Assembly (NCBI RefSeq): GCF_900473935.1
Contig: NZ_UCNN01000015.1
Coordinates: 1 to 64,000, forward strand
Length of the DNA: 64,000 nt
Reading direction: 5' to 3'
From: Synechococcus sp. UW105
GTDB lineage: Bacteria; Cyanobacteriota; Cyanobacteriia; PCC-6307; Cyanobiaceae
Part shown: positions 17,882 to 27,133 of the stretch, piece after piece
Numbering within the stretch: position 1 is the first letter of the stretch
Layout of the letters: the number at the start of each line of letters is the position of its first letter
Program-made: the position numbers and the translations under genes
Notes under the pieces: generated by a model
What the model was told of the DNA's origin: nothing
Databases searched by the model: none
What the model saw: only the letters and a program-made list of their open reading frames with translations

Positions 17882-19333
17882 TCAGGCCTCAGACTCGACA
17901 CCACCAGCGCCCACGCGCCAGAGATTCAGGCCAGCGGCGGCGACGATTGGGGGATCGACGACTGAGCGAGCATCAAAGATCCAGGCAGGCTGGCGCAGAA
18001 GCGGGGCCAGAACGGTCCAATCGAGCTGACGGTACTGCTGCCACTCGGTGAGAATCAGCACCGCATCAGCCCCAGCAATGGTGGCCGCCTCATCGGCCCC
18101 TTTCCACCACGTGCCCTCGCCGCTGAGAGCAGCCCGGGACGGGAGGGCAGAAAGGTCTGGAGCTGCGATCGCGGGGAGATGCAGATCGCGGGCAATCTGC
18201 TCCGGATCAACCTTGGGATCGTGAATCGATAGCTGAGCCCCCTCCTCAAGCAGATCGCGACAGATACGGATCGCCGGTGCCTCGCGAGTGTCATTCGTAT
18301 CGGCCTTAAACGCAAAACCAAGCACAGCCAGACGCTTGCCTGTCACCGTTCCGAACAATTTCTGGACGACTAAACGAGAGATGCGATGTTGCTGCCAGGT
18401 GTTCAGGGCTACCACGCTCTCCCAGTAATCAGCAACCTCTGGCAAGCCGAAATGACGACAGAGATAGACCAAATTGAGGATGTCTTTCTGAAAGCAGCTG
18501 CCACCAAAACCAGGACCTGCCTGAAGGAACTTGGGTCCGATCCTGCTATCTGTACCAATCGCCCGAGAAACTTCGCGCACATCCGCACCGGTGGCCTCAC
18601 AAAACGCCGCGATCGAATTGATCGAGCTGATGCGTTGGGCTAAAAAGGCGTTGGCGGTGAGCTTAGAGAGCTCACTGCTCCAGAGATTGGTGCGCAGAAT
18701 CTTCTCTTGGGGAACCCAGTGGGCATACACCGAAGCAAGCGCATCAATGGCTGCTGGTTCTTCTCCACCGATCAGCACCCTGTCAGGGGACTCCAGATCA
18801 CTGATGGCGGTGCCCTCCGCCAGAAATTCAGGGTTGGACAAGACAGAAAAAGTGCGTGCAGAGTCACCAGAGCCCCGAGCTGCGCTGAGGATCTGTTTGA
18901 TCGCCTGAGCTGTGCGCACCGGAAGAGTGCTTTTCTCCACCACGATCGTGTGCCCCTGAGACACCTTGGCCACCTGGCGAGCACAAGCCTCCACCCAGCG
19001 CAGGTCACTGGCCTGGCCAGCACCTAACCCCTTTGTTTTCGTGGGCGTGTTCACAGAAATGAACACCAAGTCAGCGTTGGCGATCGCCTCATCAACAGCA
19101 GTGGAAAAGGTGAGATTGCGACCGCGGGCCCGGCCCACAACCGCGTCGAGGCCGGGCTCATAAACCGGTAACTTGTCTAGGTCGCTGTCGTTCCAGGCAG
19201 CGATTCGTTGCTCATTGAGATCGACCACAGTCACATGGATCTGCGGACATCGATCGGCAATTACCGCCATGGTGGGGCCGCCCACATAGCCGGCGCCGAT
19301 GCAGCAGATGCGGCGGATTAAAGCAGCTGGCAT
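17882..19333 (-). CDS. ugd: UDP-glucose 6-dehydrogenase
   Basis: 483 residues from ATG 19333 (a TTG directly upstream is possible). It oxidises UDP-glucose twice to UDP-glucuronate with NAD. NAD motif [10 protein letters not shown] (GxGxxG 13-18), the substrate loop [18 protein letters not shown], and the catalytic Cys in [19 protein letters not shown]. The length and the phrases [16 protein letters not shown] and [11 protein letters not shown] resemble the eukaryotic-type enzyme more than the short enterobacterial Ugd. It feeds the adjacent epimerase and the UDP-xylose synthase at 20.6-21.5 kb. It sits at the boundary where base composition drops upstream. Confidence 0.93.
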   Translation of the reverse strand: MPAALIRRICCIGAGYVGGPTMAVIADRCPQIHVTVVDLNEQRIAAWNDSDLDKLPVYEPGLDAVVGRARGRNLTFSTAVDEAIANADLVFISVNTPTKTKGLGAGQASDLRWVEACARQVAKVSQGHTIVVEKSTLPVRTAQAIKQILSAARGSGDSARTFSVLSNPEFLAEGTAISDLESPDRVLIGGEEPAAIDALASVYAHWVPQEKILRTNLWSSELSKLTANAFLAQRISSINSIAAFCEATGADVREVSRAIGTDSRIGPKFLQAGPGFGGSCFQKDILNLVYLCRHFGLPEVADYWESVVALNTWQQHRISRLVVQKLFGTVTGKRLAVLGFAFKADTNDTREAPAIRICRDLLEEGAQLSIHDPKVDPEQIARDLHLPAIAAPDLSALPSRAALSGEGTWWKGADEAATIAGADAVLILTEWQQYRQLDWTVLAPLLRQPAWIFDARSVVDPPIVAAAGLNLWRVGAGGVESEA

Positions 19334-20591
19334 CAAGTGTCAGGGTCTAAGACATGAAGTAAGGAAAGGGTATCGCTAAAAGCCACATAAGGGTTATCAC
19401 CAAGTGATGGTCGGAAAAATGGACACAACAGAAACTGAAAGAGTCGAAACAAAGTAACGGAGTTTAGCCGAAGAGGACACCGTAAGAGACCGTAAACCAT
19501 GGAAAGCGAAACCTGGATAGCGAAAGCAGGAATAGCCACAATTTGCATGGAAACCATTGAACTGGCTGAAAGAAAACAGAGAGGGGAAGAAGTCGAGAGG
19601 AAGAGAAACAATAAAGCCAGGAAAGATCAATAAAGTAAAAAGCAAATAATCAGTCCATGGCAAAACGAGGAAAAGTATGTATATGATCAAACACCAAATT
19701 AGTGAACATCAAAACAGGTAAAGTTCGAATGATCAGAAACTTAACCAGAAAGAGTGAATAAGGTCGTGCTTGAAGCAAAATAGGTGCCAATGCAAGGGAG
19801 GATAGGGGAGATATGCAAAACGGAAAAATGGATATAGACGTCCACAAAAGAATGAATGCATGAGGCGGGGAGCCATGCAGGGAGAGAGTTGACGAGATAT
19901 GACAGAAATAAATGAACAAGTAGCTCGAGAGAGACAGGAGTTGACGACAATGTAAATAAATTCCTGAGCCAAGAGAAAAATCTCGAAAAATGGCGCTAAG
20001 AATATTAGAGGATACCTAAAGAGTTAATGACGGAAGGAAGGAAAATAACGCATGACCAAAAAAGAGGAGAGAAGACAAAGCATTCTCGAAAAAATAAAGA
20101 TAAAACAAAAAATACAAAGAATGAATGAAAAATCATAACGGACAATCCATAAACATAAAAAACAGGCGGCGAAATCAGACCATAGTAACCAAGCGGAATA
20201 GCATGAATGGACTTACATAAAGATTTCAGAGCAAAGAAATGGCTACATACATAAGAAGAAGAACTCAACTGGCGCTCCTAGAGTATGAACGGAGCAGGCA
20301 GTATAGACAACAAATGAAGCATAAATAAAAAAATGCTCACAAGGGTTAATTGCCTAAAATAAATACGGGATAGATTCTAACAAAAAATTGGAAATGGCAG
20401 GAAAATACAACCTGTCAAGTAAGCTCTAGTTTGTTGATCTTAAGACGATAGAGAAGAGCCAATGATGAATCAGAAAGCTAAACAATTTAGAAAAAAATAC
20501 AATAAGAGAGGGTCAAGAATATAATGTTCGAGGGGAGGTAGATAAAGTTGAGAATATAGAAAAAAAGTAAAGGCGAAATTAGTTACGGGGA
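19334..20591. other. Gene-free, AT-rich, plus-strand purine-rich region
   Basis: 1258 bases without a supportable gene. Open frames on the minus strand here (up to about 97 codons) translate to Ser/Phe/Leu-rich peptides with no start context and no family resemblance, as expected from a pyrimidine-rich strand. In the 60 bases starting at 20041, 46 are purines. I see no terminator, tRNA, IS end or obvious long repeat. A short direct repeat accgtaa occurs near 19480 and 19490. It could be decayed sequence, or hold promoters for the ugd-side genes. Confidence 0.55.
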
Positions 20592-21545
20592 TTAAGCCAG
20601 GTTTCGACCAAGTAGATCACGAAACCAGGAGATAGTAGGAAGCAAGCCTTGATCCAAAGTCACCGATGGTGACCAGCCAAGCTCACGGGTCGCGAGAGAG
20701 ATATCAGGCTGACGTTGGCGTGGGTCATCATCAGGAAGGGGTAGGTTAATCCAGGGAAGGGAAGGATTGACAAGCAAGCGTACCTTTTCACCAAGCTGTC
20801 TGATGGTAAACTCCTCGGGATTACCAATGTTAATTGGTCCAGAATAAGATCCATTCATCAAACGAATCATTCCCTCAATCAAGTCGTCCACAAAACAAAA
20901 ACTTCGTGATTGAATACCATCACCATAAAGAGTAAGGGGCTCACCCTTTAAGGCCTGAACAATAAAATTACTAACAACACGGCCATCATCTGGCAACATA
21001 CGAGGACCGTAAGTATTGAAGATTCGAATAATACGAACCTCCAATCCGTGCATCCTTTGGTAATCAAAACATAGAGATTCAGCAATTCGTTTGCCTTCGT
21101 CATAACAACTACGAATACCAATTGGATTAACGCAACCCAAATAACTCTCTGGTTGAGGGTGAACTTCAGGATCACCATAAACTTCACTGGTACTGGCCAA
21201 CAACAAACGTGCTCCTACCCTGCGGGCAAGGCCGAGCATGTTGTAGGTACCAAGAAAACTAGTTTTGGCGGTTTTAACGGGGTTAAACTGATAATGTACA
21301 GGTGAAGCTGGGCATGCCAAATGCCAAATCCGATCAACTTCGAGTTTTATAGGGTCTGTAACATCATGGCGGATAATTTCAAAATTTGGATGACCAATCC
21401 ATTTTAAAATATTGGCCTTACGTCCTGTGAAATAATTATCTAAGCAGATAACTTCTTCTCCATCTTCCATCAATCGGTCGCATAGATGAGATCCAAGAAA
21501 ACCGGCTCCACCAGTGATGAGATTGCGAGTTATGGAAGAAGGCAT
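20592..21545 (-). CDS. UDP-glucuronate decarboxylase (UDP-xylose synthase)
   Basis: 317 residues. Short-chain dehydrogenase: GGAGFLG (12-18), active-site [17 protein letters not shown] and the YxxxK in [12 protein letters not shown], then [20 protein letters not shown] and [19 protein letters not shown], all typical of UXS enzymes, which convert UDP-glucuronate to UDP-xylose through a 4-keto intermediate. Substrate would come from the ugd gene 2 kb downstream. It stands alone between two long gene-free stretches, so it probably has its own promoter in 21546-22134. Codon use is AT-rich like the rest of the island. Confidence 0.92.
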   Translation of the reverse strand: MPSSITRNLITGGAGFLGSHLCDRLMEDGEEVICLDNYFTGRKANILKWIGHPNFEIIRHDVTDPIKLEVDRIWHLACPASPVHYQFNPVKTAKTSFLGTYNMLGLARRVGARLLLASTSEVYGDPEVHPQPESYLGCVNPIGIRSCYDEGKRIAESLCFDYQRMHGLEVRIIRIFNTYGPRMLPDDGRVVSNFIVQALKGEPLTLYGDGIQSRSFCFVDDLIEGMIRLMNGSYSGPINIGNPEEFTIRQLGEKVRLLVNPSLPWINLPLPDDDPRQRQPDISLATRELGWSPSVTLDQGLLPTISWFRDLLGRNLA

Positions 21546-22134
21546 TACAAAAAGGGGAAAGAATTGAGTTTACAGGAACTTCACTCTAAAGGCTAAACAT
21601 GGGATCGCAATAGCCATAATAGTATGTTTATAGTTACAGGATATAGGCACAAACCCTAGCCATATGGAAGAAAATTTAAAGTGAATCACCAAAGACAAAG
21701 AATACATTTAAGAAGTACTTGGGGGAACCCAAAGAACAAATGGGAAAAAAATAATACGGATTAGCAGGCGCGAATCAAAAAAATTGGACTGGAGGTTCAA
21801 GCAATGGAGTAGTTAAAAAGAAAGACATGCCTAGTGAGTGGTATCTCACGTATGATGCAAGAATGATGGAATGTGAAAGGATCCTTATGACAATTAGCCA
21901 GGCAAAGGACTCATGTAGCCATAAGTAGAGAATAACGCTCAAACCGAAACCAGAAAAAATATGGATGGATTTGAGGAACAAAAGACAAAAAGGGAAAGGA
22001 AGAATAGTAAAAAACAGGGCCAATGAAATAATATCAACGCAACCTAAGCAGCAGGCAGAAGAAAAAAGGAGGGGATTTGGATAGGGTGAATAAAAATTTT
22101 AACAAGTGATATAACTATTGAACGAGACACGGAG
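21546..22134. other. Gene-free AT-rich spacer
   Basis: 589 bases between the decarboxylase start and the WbpM-like stop, both on the minus strand. Minus-strand open frames here are hydrophobic, Ser/Phe-rich and unconvincing. Plus strand is purine-rich as in 19334-20591. A 5-bp inverted repeat (TTGGG/CCCAA around GGAA, near 21720) has no T-tract. Nothing else stands out. Confidence 0.5.
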
Positions 22135-24021
22135 TTAGTGATTTTGCTGCCATTCTGGAACCAATTTAGACAATATTTTGAGGGCTGTGGATTCATCATG
22201 AGAAAAAACAGCGTCCTCAAGATCATCTATGAGAGGCCATAACTCATCTGGAGGAATAGAGGCTTCTTTAGCTCGAAAAATCAAAGGATGCTGAGTGGGC
22301 TCCGATGTAGCATCAATTAAAAGTTCCTCGTACAGTTTTTCACCAGGCCTCAAACCAGTATGAATGATTTCGATATCTCCAGTAGGATTAGATGCATCTC
22401 TAAGAGAAAGACCACAAAGGCTTACCATCTGTTCGGCTAAATCTTTAATACGAACAGGATCACCCATATCGAGAAGAAATACATCACCACCTTGAGCTAA
22501 AGAAGCTGTTTGTAAAACTAACTGAGCTGATTCGTAAATGGTCATGAAAAACCTGATTATCTCAGGATGGGTTAGTGTAATTGGCCCACCTGAAGCGATC
22601 TGGCGCCTAAATAAAGGTACAACGGATCCAGAAGAACCAAGAACATTCCCAAAACGAACCATCGCCAAACGAGTGAATGGAGCAAATCGAGTCTTAGAAA
22701 GTTGTGACTGCTCATCTGCAAAAGCCTGTAATATTAACTCTGCAAGCCGCTTACTAGCACCCATAATGTTAGTAGGCCTGACGGCTTTATCAGAAGAAAT
22801 CATGATAAGAAGAGGTACGCCGCAACGTGTAGCTGCTTGACAGACATGACGTGTACCAAAAACATTATTAGACAAGCCGGAGAGCGGATTGCTCTGAACA
22901 AGAGGTACATGTTTATAAGCTGCAGCATGAAAGACTACATCTACCGGAGAGGTAGAAAACAAATGTTGAAGGAGGACGGAATCTGACGTACTACCAAGAA
23001 CTGCTTGTACGGGTACGTTGGAAGCCTCTGTGGCAAGTAACTCTTGCTCAATAGAATATAGTGAAGGCTCACTTTGTTCAAGGAGAATTAGTCGCTTGGG
23101 ATTAAGTTTTAAGATCTGACGGCAAAGTTCACTACCAATGGAGCCACCCGCACCTGTGACGCAGACAACAGCCCCTCTAATAGCAGGAGCCATAAGTGAA
23201 GGATCTGGAGTAACAGGATCACGACCGAGGAGATCCTCAATAGATATTGGACGCAAAGAGTTAATAAGAGATATACCAGAGGTAAGATCATTTACAGAAG
23301 GAATATGCATGACTGGAATAGATAATTTTCTAAGCTCAAACACAATCTGTCGACGTTCACTACGAGTAAGAGATGGGATCGCAAGTAGAACCTGGTCAAT
23401 TTGGTTATAAATCTGATGAAGAACCTGCGGAGGTTGTATAGGGGTACCGTTGAGTGTACGTTCCCAAAGAAAGGGTGCATCATCAAGAAAAGTAATTATC
23501 TGATGATTGCCACCAAGACGGAGAGCTGCTGCTAACTGAGCTCCTGCTTGACCAGCTCCATAAATGGCAACTCGAACCGTTTGCTTTTTCCTGACGGAGT
23601 TTAGTGAAAGTAAAATATCTCGGAAAATAAAGCGTATGGCTCCAGTGAAACCTGTGAGTAATAACCATAAGAGTAACCAGCTACTGCGTGGTGGCATTGG
23701 CAACCTGAAGGTTATACCGACTAAGACAAGAAGTAAGACAAGAAGACCATTACGGTAAGCAAGCCGATAAACAGCAATACTACCTACGTACCGTGTTAGC
23801 CCCTTATATAATCCTGTAAGTGCATAAATGGGTAAACCCAAGAGCAATATCGCCGGTAACATCCAACTGCCAGACACCTGGAATGAGAGGTGAAAAGGAT
23901 TTGCGAGACGAAGCCAAAAACTGAGCCAAACCGATAAGGAAAGGAGTAAAATATCAATAAATACCAGAAGAAAGCGCCGAAAACTAGGAGGGAGTCGGAG
24001 AATAGGATCAAGCAAAACCAT
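22135..24021 (-). CDS. WbpM/FlaA1-type UDP-HexNAc 4,6-dehydratase, membrane-bound
   Basis: 628 residues. The N-terminal ~130 residues contain four hydrophobic helices, followed by a CoA-binding-like Rossmann domain (VAIYGAGQAGAQLA, about 151-164) and a C-terminal dehydratase domain with TGAGGSIG (289-296). The catalytic Ser410, Met420 and Lys424 lie in SSDKAVRPTNIMGASKR; Met in place of the usual Tyr is the signature of the large WbpM-type dehydratases. It makes UDP-4-keto-6-deoxy-HexNAc, the precursor of QuiNAc or FucNAc. The WbpV-like reductase and WbpL-like transferase follow upstream on the same strand, matching a known three-gene priming module. Confidence 0.93.
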   Translation of the reverse strand: MVLLDPILRLPPSFRRFLLVFIDILLLSLSVWLSFWLRLANPFHLSFQVSGSWMLPAILLLGLPIYALTGLYKGLTRYVGSIAVYRLAYRNGLLVLLLVLVGITFRLPMPPRSSWLLLWLLLTGFTGAIRFIFRDILLSLNSVRKKQTVRVAIYGAGQAGAQLAAALRLGGNHQIITFLDDAPFLWERTLNGTPIQPPQVLHQIYNQIDQVLLAIPSLTRSERRQIVFELRKLSIPVMHIPSVNDLTSGISLINSLRPISIEDLLGRDPVTPDPSLMAPAIRGAVVCVTGAGGSIGSELCRQILKLNPKRLILLEQSEPSLYSIEQELLATEASNVPVQAVLGSTSDSVLLQHLFSTSPVDVVFHAAAYKHVPLVQSNPLSGLSNNVFGTRHVCQAATRCGVPLLIMISSDKAVRPTNIMGASKRLAELILQAFADEQSQLSKTRFAPFTRLAMVRFGNVLGSSGSVVPLFRRQIASGGPITLTHPEIIRFFMTIYESAQLVLQTASLAQGGDVFLLDMGDPVRIKDLAEQMVSLCGLSLRDASNPTGDIEIIHTGLRPGEKLYEELLIDATSEPTQHPLIFRAKEASIPPDELWPLIDDLEDAVFSHDESTALKILSKLVPEWQQNH

Positions 24022-24046
24022 TTAATGACTAAACAATTCGAGAGAA

Positions 24047-25036
24047 TCAGGCGCGAGAGGCAAGATGAAAAGGAACAGCAATAAACCTATCTAGCAAAAA
24101 ACCAAGGACAAGTACCAATAAGCCAGCCAAAACCAAAACCATAAAATCAAAATATAGATAAACAATAGACAAAAATGTAGTTGATAAGATATAAAGAAGA
24201 GAGACTTGGCGATGATTCCATCCAGCCTGCGTCAACCTCTGAAACAAATGTAGGCGGTGAGCTTGAAAGATCGGTTGACGAGCTAGGAAACGGCGACAAA
24301 CACTCAAAGAAGCATCAGCCAACAAAGGGGTCGAAACTATCAAAAAAGAAAGAGCATCTAACCAGGAGTGTGCATATAAAACCAATGCAATAAATATGGA
24401 TCCTAAAAAAGTACTTCCTGAATCACCCATAAATAATTTTGCTGGACTCCAATTCCAAATCAAGAAACCGAGAATTGAGCCCAACAATGACCAAATGGGC
24501 CAAGGTGCACTTAGATGGAAAGCAAGGGTAGCGAGAAGAACAGACATACAACCTGCCAATAAACCATCGAGACCATCCATGAAATTGGTAAAGTTAATAA
24601 CAGCAGTAACTATAATTATAAACAAAACCAAGGAAGATATGAGAAGAGGCAAATTTGTAATTTGCAAAATAGATTCATGCGGAAGAGGAGAGGTTAATAA
24701 TATGAAAACTGCCATAGCCAAGTGCGCTCCGTATCGCAAAATACGAGGGAGATCATGACAATCATCTAAAAAACCAACAAATGCAATAGGAACGGTCGCA
24801 AGCGGTAAAAGAGCTAATGAAGAGTAGCCTGAGAATATTATGAAGAGAGTACTGGCAATAGAAGATACGAATACAAATACAATACCCCCGCCAACAGGGG
24901 TTGGATTGGTGTGAGAGCTACGGTGATTAGGGTTATCGAGAAAACGAAGCTTTAATAAAGGAATTAAGATACCTATAAGGAACCAACTTATTGAAGCAGA
25001 AAGCAAGACAACACAGGATACTAATATTACATTCAT
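24047..25036 (-). CDS. Undecaprenyl-phosphate sugar-1-phosphate transferase (WbpL/WecA family)
   Basis: 329 residues, about ten hydrophobic segments. Family motifs are visible: DNPNHRSSHTNPTPVGGG near the N-terminus, NFMDGLDGLLAG (the DDxxD-related loop, with NxxNxxDGxDGL pattern) and KLFMGDSGSTFLG, then a cytoplasmic HxH-like ARQPIFQAHRLHLFQRL. Such enzymes load HexNAc-1-P or 6-deoxy-HexNAc-1-P onto undecaprenyl phosphate and start repeat-unit synthesis at the inner membrane. The ATG overlaps the end of the reductase gene by 4 bases, so translation is coupled. Neighbours suggest QuiNAc or FucNAc as the primer sugar. Confidence 0.9.
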   Translation of the reverse strand: MNVILVSCVVLLSASISWFLIGILIPLLKLRFLDNPNHRSSHTNPTPVGGGIVFVFVSSIASTLFIIFSGYSSLALLPLATVPIAFVGFLDDCHDLPRILRYGAHLAMAVFILLTSPLPHESILQITNLPLLISSLVLFIIIVTAVINFTNFMDGLDGLLAGCMSVLLATLAFHLSAPWPIWSLLGSILGFLIWNWSPAKLFMGDSGSTFLGSIFIALVLYAHSWLDALSFLIVSTPLLADASLSVCRRFLARQPIFQAHRLHLFQRLTQAGWNHRQVSLLYILSTTFLSIVYLYFDFMVLVLAGLLVLVLGFLLDRFIAVPFHLASRA

Positions 25037-25908
25037 AGATCTATACCGCGATAAAGAGAAACCTCCATTTGTATTCCCTCATGAAAAGAGATGGGTTTAT
25101 ACCCAAGAATGTGAGCTGCATTAGTGTATGAGAAATTTTTATTTTCGTTTAAGCGGAGAATCTGCTCGGATTTCAATGGTAAAAATAGTTGGAAGAATTC
25201 TAACAGTTTGAGCAGGTAAACAACAGGAGTAAAGGGTATATGTATACGGATTAAAGGGCGGCCTAAATAGAAAGCAATCAGACGAACTACTTCGTTATAG
25301 GTGAGTGGTTCTTCACCTGAGATATTGAAATCAAGACCAATGGATTCGGGATGTTGCAGGGACTCAACAAGAGTCCATGCAACATCGGATACATGCACTG
25401 GTTGTTGAAGAGAGAGGCCATCGCCAAACACTGGAAGGATAGGCCAGCGATCGATCCACCGAACTAGACGTATCATGTTTCTATCCCTATTTGTACCATA
25501 AATCATTGTGGGTCGAATGATAGTATAGTCTAAAGAACTAGACTTGATCGAGGCTTCTGCAGCCAAACGAACTTTTTTAGAGCCGGCATTTAATTTCGTA
25601 TAAATAGAAGTTGTGCTGACAAAAACAACTCTAGAGATACCGGCCCTTTTGCATGACTCAATAATGGAAGGTGCACTTCCAAAGCCAATAGATGCAACAT
25701 GCAAAAGAGAGCTACACCCCCGAAGTGCATGAACAAACTGCTGAGGATCTTCTAGATCGGCAAAGCGGTATCGTATTCGTTTATTTAACATCCAGGATGG
25801 GTCATTACCGGGACGAAGTACAGCAATAAAGGGAAGCTGACGGCGAAGTAATTCAGAACAGACAAATCGACCCGTAAAGCCATTGGCTCCAGAAACAGAA
25901 ATAGTCAT
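25033..25908 (-). CDS. NAD-dependent epimerase/dehydratase, WbpV-like 4-keto sugar reductase
   Basis: 291 residues. Rossmann start ISVSGANGFTGRFV, then VVFVSTTSIYT and YTIIRPTMIYG, the latter typical of the reductases that act on UDP-4-keto-6-deoxy-GlcNAc to give UDP-QuiNAc or UDP-FucNAc. The classical YxxxK is not evident after the STTSIYT motif; a Lys or Arg in the segment KKVRLAAEASIKSS may serve, which is normal for this subgroup. It overlaps both neighbours by 4 bases (PGT downstream, glycosyltransferase upstream), showing a tight operon. Confidence 0.8.
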   Translation of the reverse strand: MTISVSGANGFTGRFVCSELLRRQLPFIAVLRPGNDPSWMLNKRIRYRFADLEDPQQFVHALRGCSSLLHVASIGFGSAPSIIESCKRAGISRVVFVSTTSIYTKLNAGSKKVRLAAEASIKSSSLDYTIIRPTMIYGTNRDRNMIRLVRWIDRWPILPVFGDGLSLQQPVHVSDVAWTLVESLQHPESIGLDFNISGEEPLTYNEVVRLIAFYLGRPLIRIHIPFTPVVYLLKLLEFFQLFLPLKSEQILRLNENKNFSYTNAAHILGYKPISFHEGIQMEVSLYRGIDL

Positions 25909-27131
25909 TGGCCAATCACAGTGCGCAACAAAGCATTAAATCGAACGTTAATAAGCTGTCGAGAGTAAACCGTTTTAGAGAGCACAACAGCCCTTTCGGC
26001 CATAGCTTTTCTTTCTAGGATAGAGGTTTCAAAAAGTTGTTGAATAGCAAAGGCTAGATCTTCAGGTATACCAGGAAGAGCAGTAAAACCAAGCTTATAG
26101 CTTTCAACCTCGGTATTAATATCACCTGGAACTGTAGTTATAACTGGTCGCCCTAAAGCATAAGCATCATAAAGCTTGTTTGGGGAGACTGCATAACGAA
26201 AAAGAGGTACGTCAATAAGAGACAACAAAATTGCATCTGCATCTGCCATTATCTCAGGAATTAAAGATTTAGGCACCGGTTCGCTAAACGTGACTGAATT
26301 CAAGTCAGAAGCAAGTTGAATTAATTTATCCTTTTCAGGGCCATCTCCGAGAAATTGAATTGATATAGGAAGTGATTTGTTCTCAAGTAAGCGAGCCGCC
26401 TCTATTACATTATCAAGACCATTTGCGACACCATGAGCTCCAGCGTAAAGAACCTTGAAATTTGTTCTTTCGGGAGGAAGAGGGGTTGGAATAAACAAGT
26501 CTAAATCGGGACCATTAGGTAACCATTCAATATGCCTGGCTCCACGAGCTTCCACATAAGAAACAGCACCTTTAGCTAAGACAACAAGCTGAGAAGAGTG
26601 AGAATAAATATAACTTTCCATAAAGCTAAGGAGGCGAACCAGGATATTATTGCGACTTTTGCCGCATTGATCAATCAATACTTGGGGCCAGAGATCACGA
26701 ACTTCCAGTACGAAAGGTATATGATAAAGACGTGCAATACATAAAGCTGTGAATGCAGCTGGAAGTTGAGGAGAACTCGCAAGTATAACGTTAGGACCTT
26801 TGCCGGTGAGAATTCCAAACAATCCAGTAGGAAGCAATCTCAGGGCGAGATGAAAACAGAAACTCAACATATTGAGTTGCCTTCTCCAGTTGTTACATCG
26901 GTAAGGGAAAACCCAAAGCCAGAACCAGTGGATACCAGAAGGTGTTTCCTTAGATGCTAATTGGGGAAAACGAAGGCGCCGATATTTACGTTGAGCTAGA
27001 TTGAAGTCAGACGAAAAAACTGAAACATCCCATCCATTGTTAACAAGACTTGCGGCTACCTCGTATTGACGGGTATGACCAGGGAGATCAGGAGTGTTAG
27101 CAAACTGGTTAATAAGCCAAAGTCTAGGCAT
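25905..27131 (-). CDS. Glycosyltransferase family 4 (WbuB-like)
   Basis: 408 residues, GT-B fold. N-terminal WLINQFANTPDLPGHTRQYEVA, the middle LEVRDLWPQVLIDQCG, and the donor-binding half with VLYAGAHGVANGLDNVIEAA and GRPVITTVPGDINTEVE (the ExxxxxxxE-type region) match retaining GT4 enzymes. WbuB-type enzymes with the RDLWP motif add the second sugar, often FucNAc or an N-acetylated deoxy sugar, to the lipid-linked primer. This fits a gene adjacent to the primer module. Acceptor and donor are inferred only. Confidence 0.88.
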   Translation of the reverse strand: MPRLWLINQFANTPDLPGHTRQYEVAASLVNNGWDVSVFSSDFNLAQRKYRRLRFPQLASKETPSGIHWFWLWVFPYRCNNWRRQLNMLSFCFHLALRLLPTGLFGILTGKGPNVILASSPQLPAAFTALCIARLYHIPFVLEVRDLWPQVLIDQCGKSRNNILVRLLSFMESYIYSHSSQLVVLAKGAVSYVEARGARHIEWLPNGPDLDLFIPTPLPPERTNFKVLYAGAHGVANGLDNVIEAARLLENKSLPISIQFLGDGPEKDKLIQLASDLNSVTFSEPVPKSLIPEIMADADAILLSLIDVPLFRYAVSPNKLYDAYALGRPVITTVPGDINTEVESYKLGFTALPGIPEDLAFAIQQLFETSILERKAMAERAVVLSKTVYSRQLINVRFNALLRTVIGQ

Positions 27132-27133
27132 TC

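Noticed and set aside
19397-20268. Minus-strand open frames up to 97 codons in the gene-free region
   Set aside because: They are Ser/Phe/Leu-rich, overlap one another in different frames, and fit random reading of a pyrimidine-rich strand.
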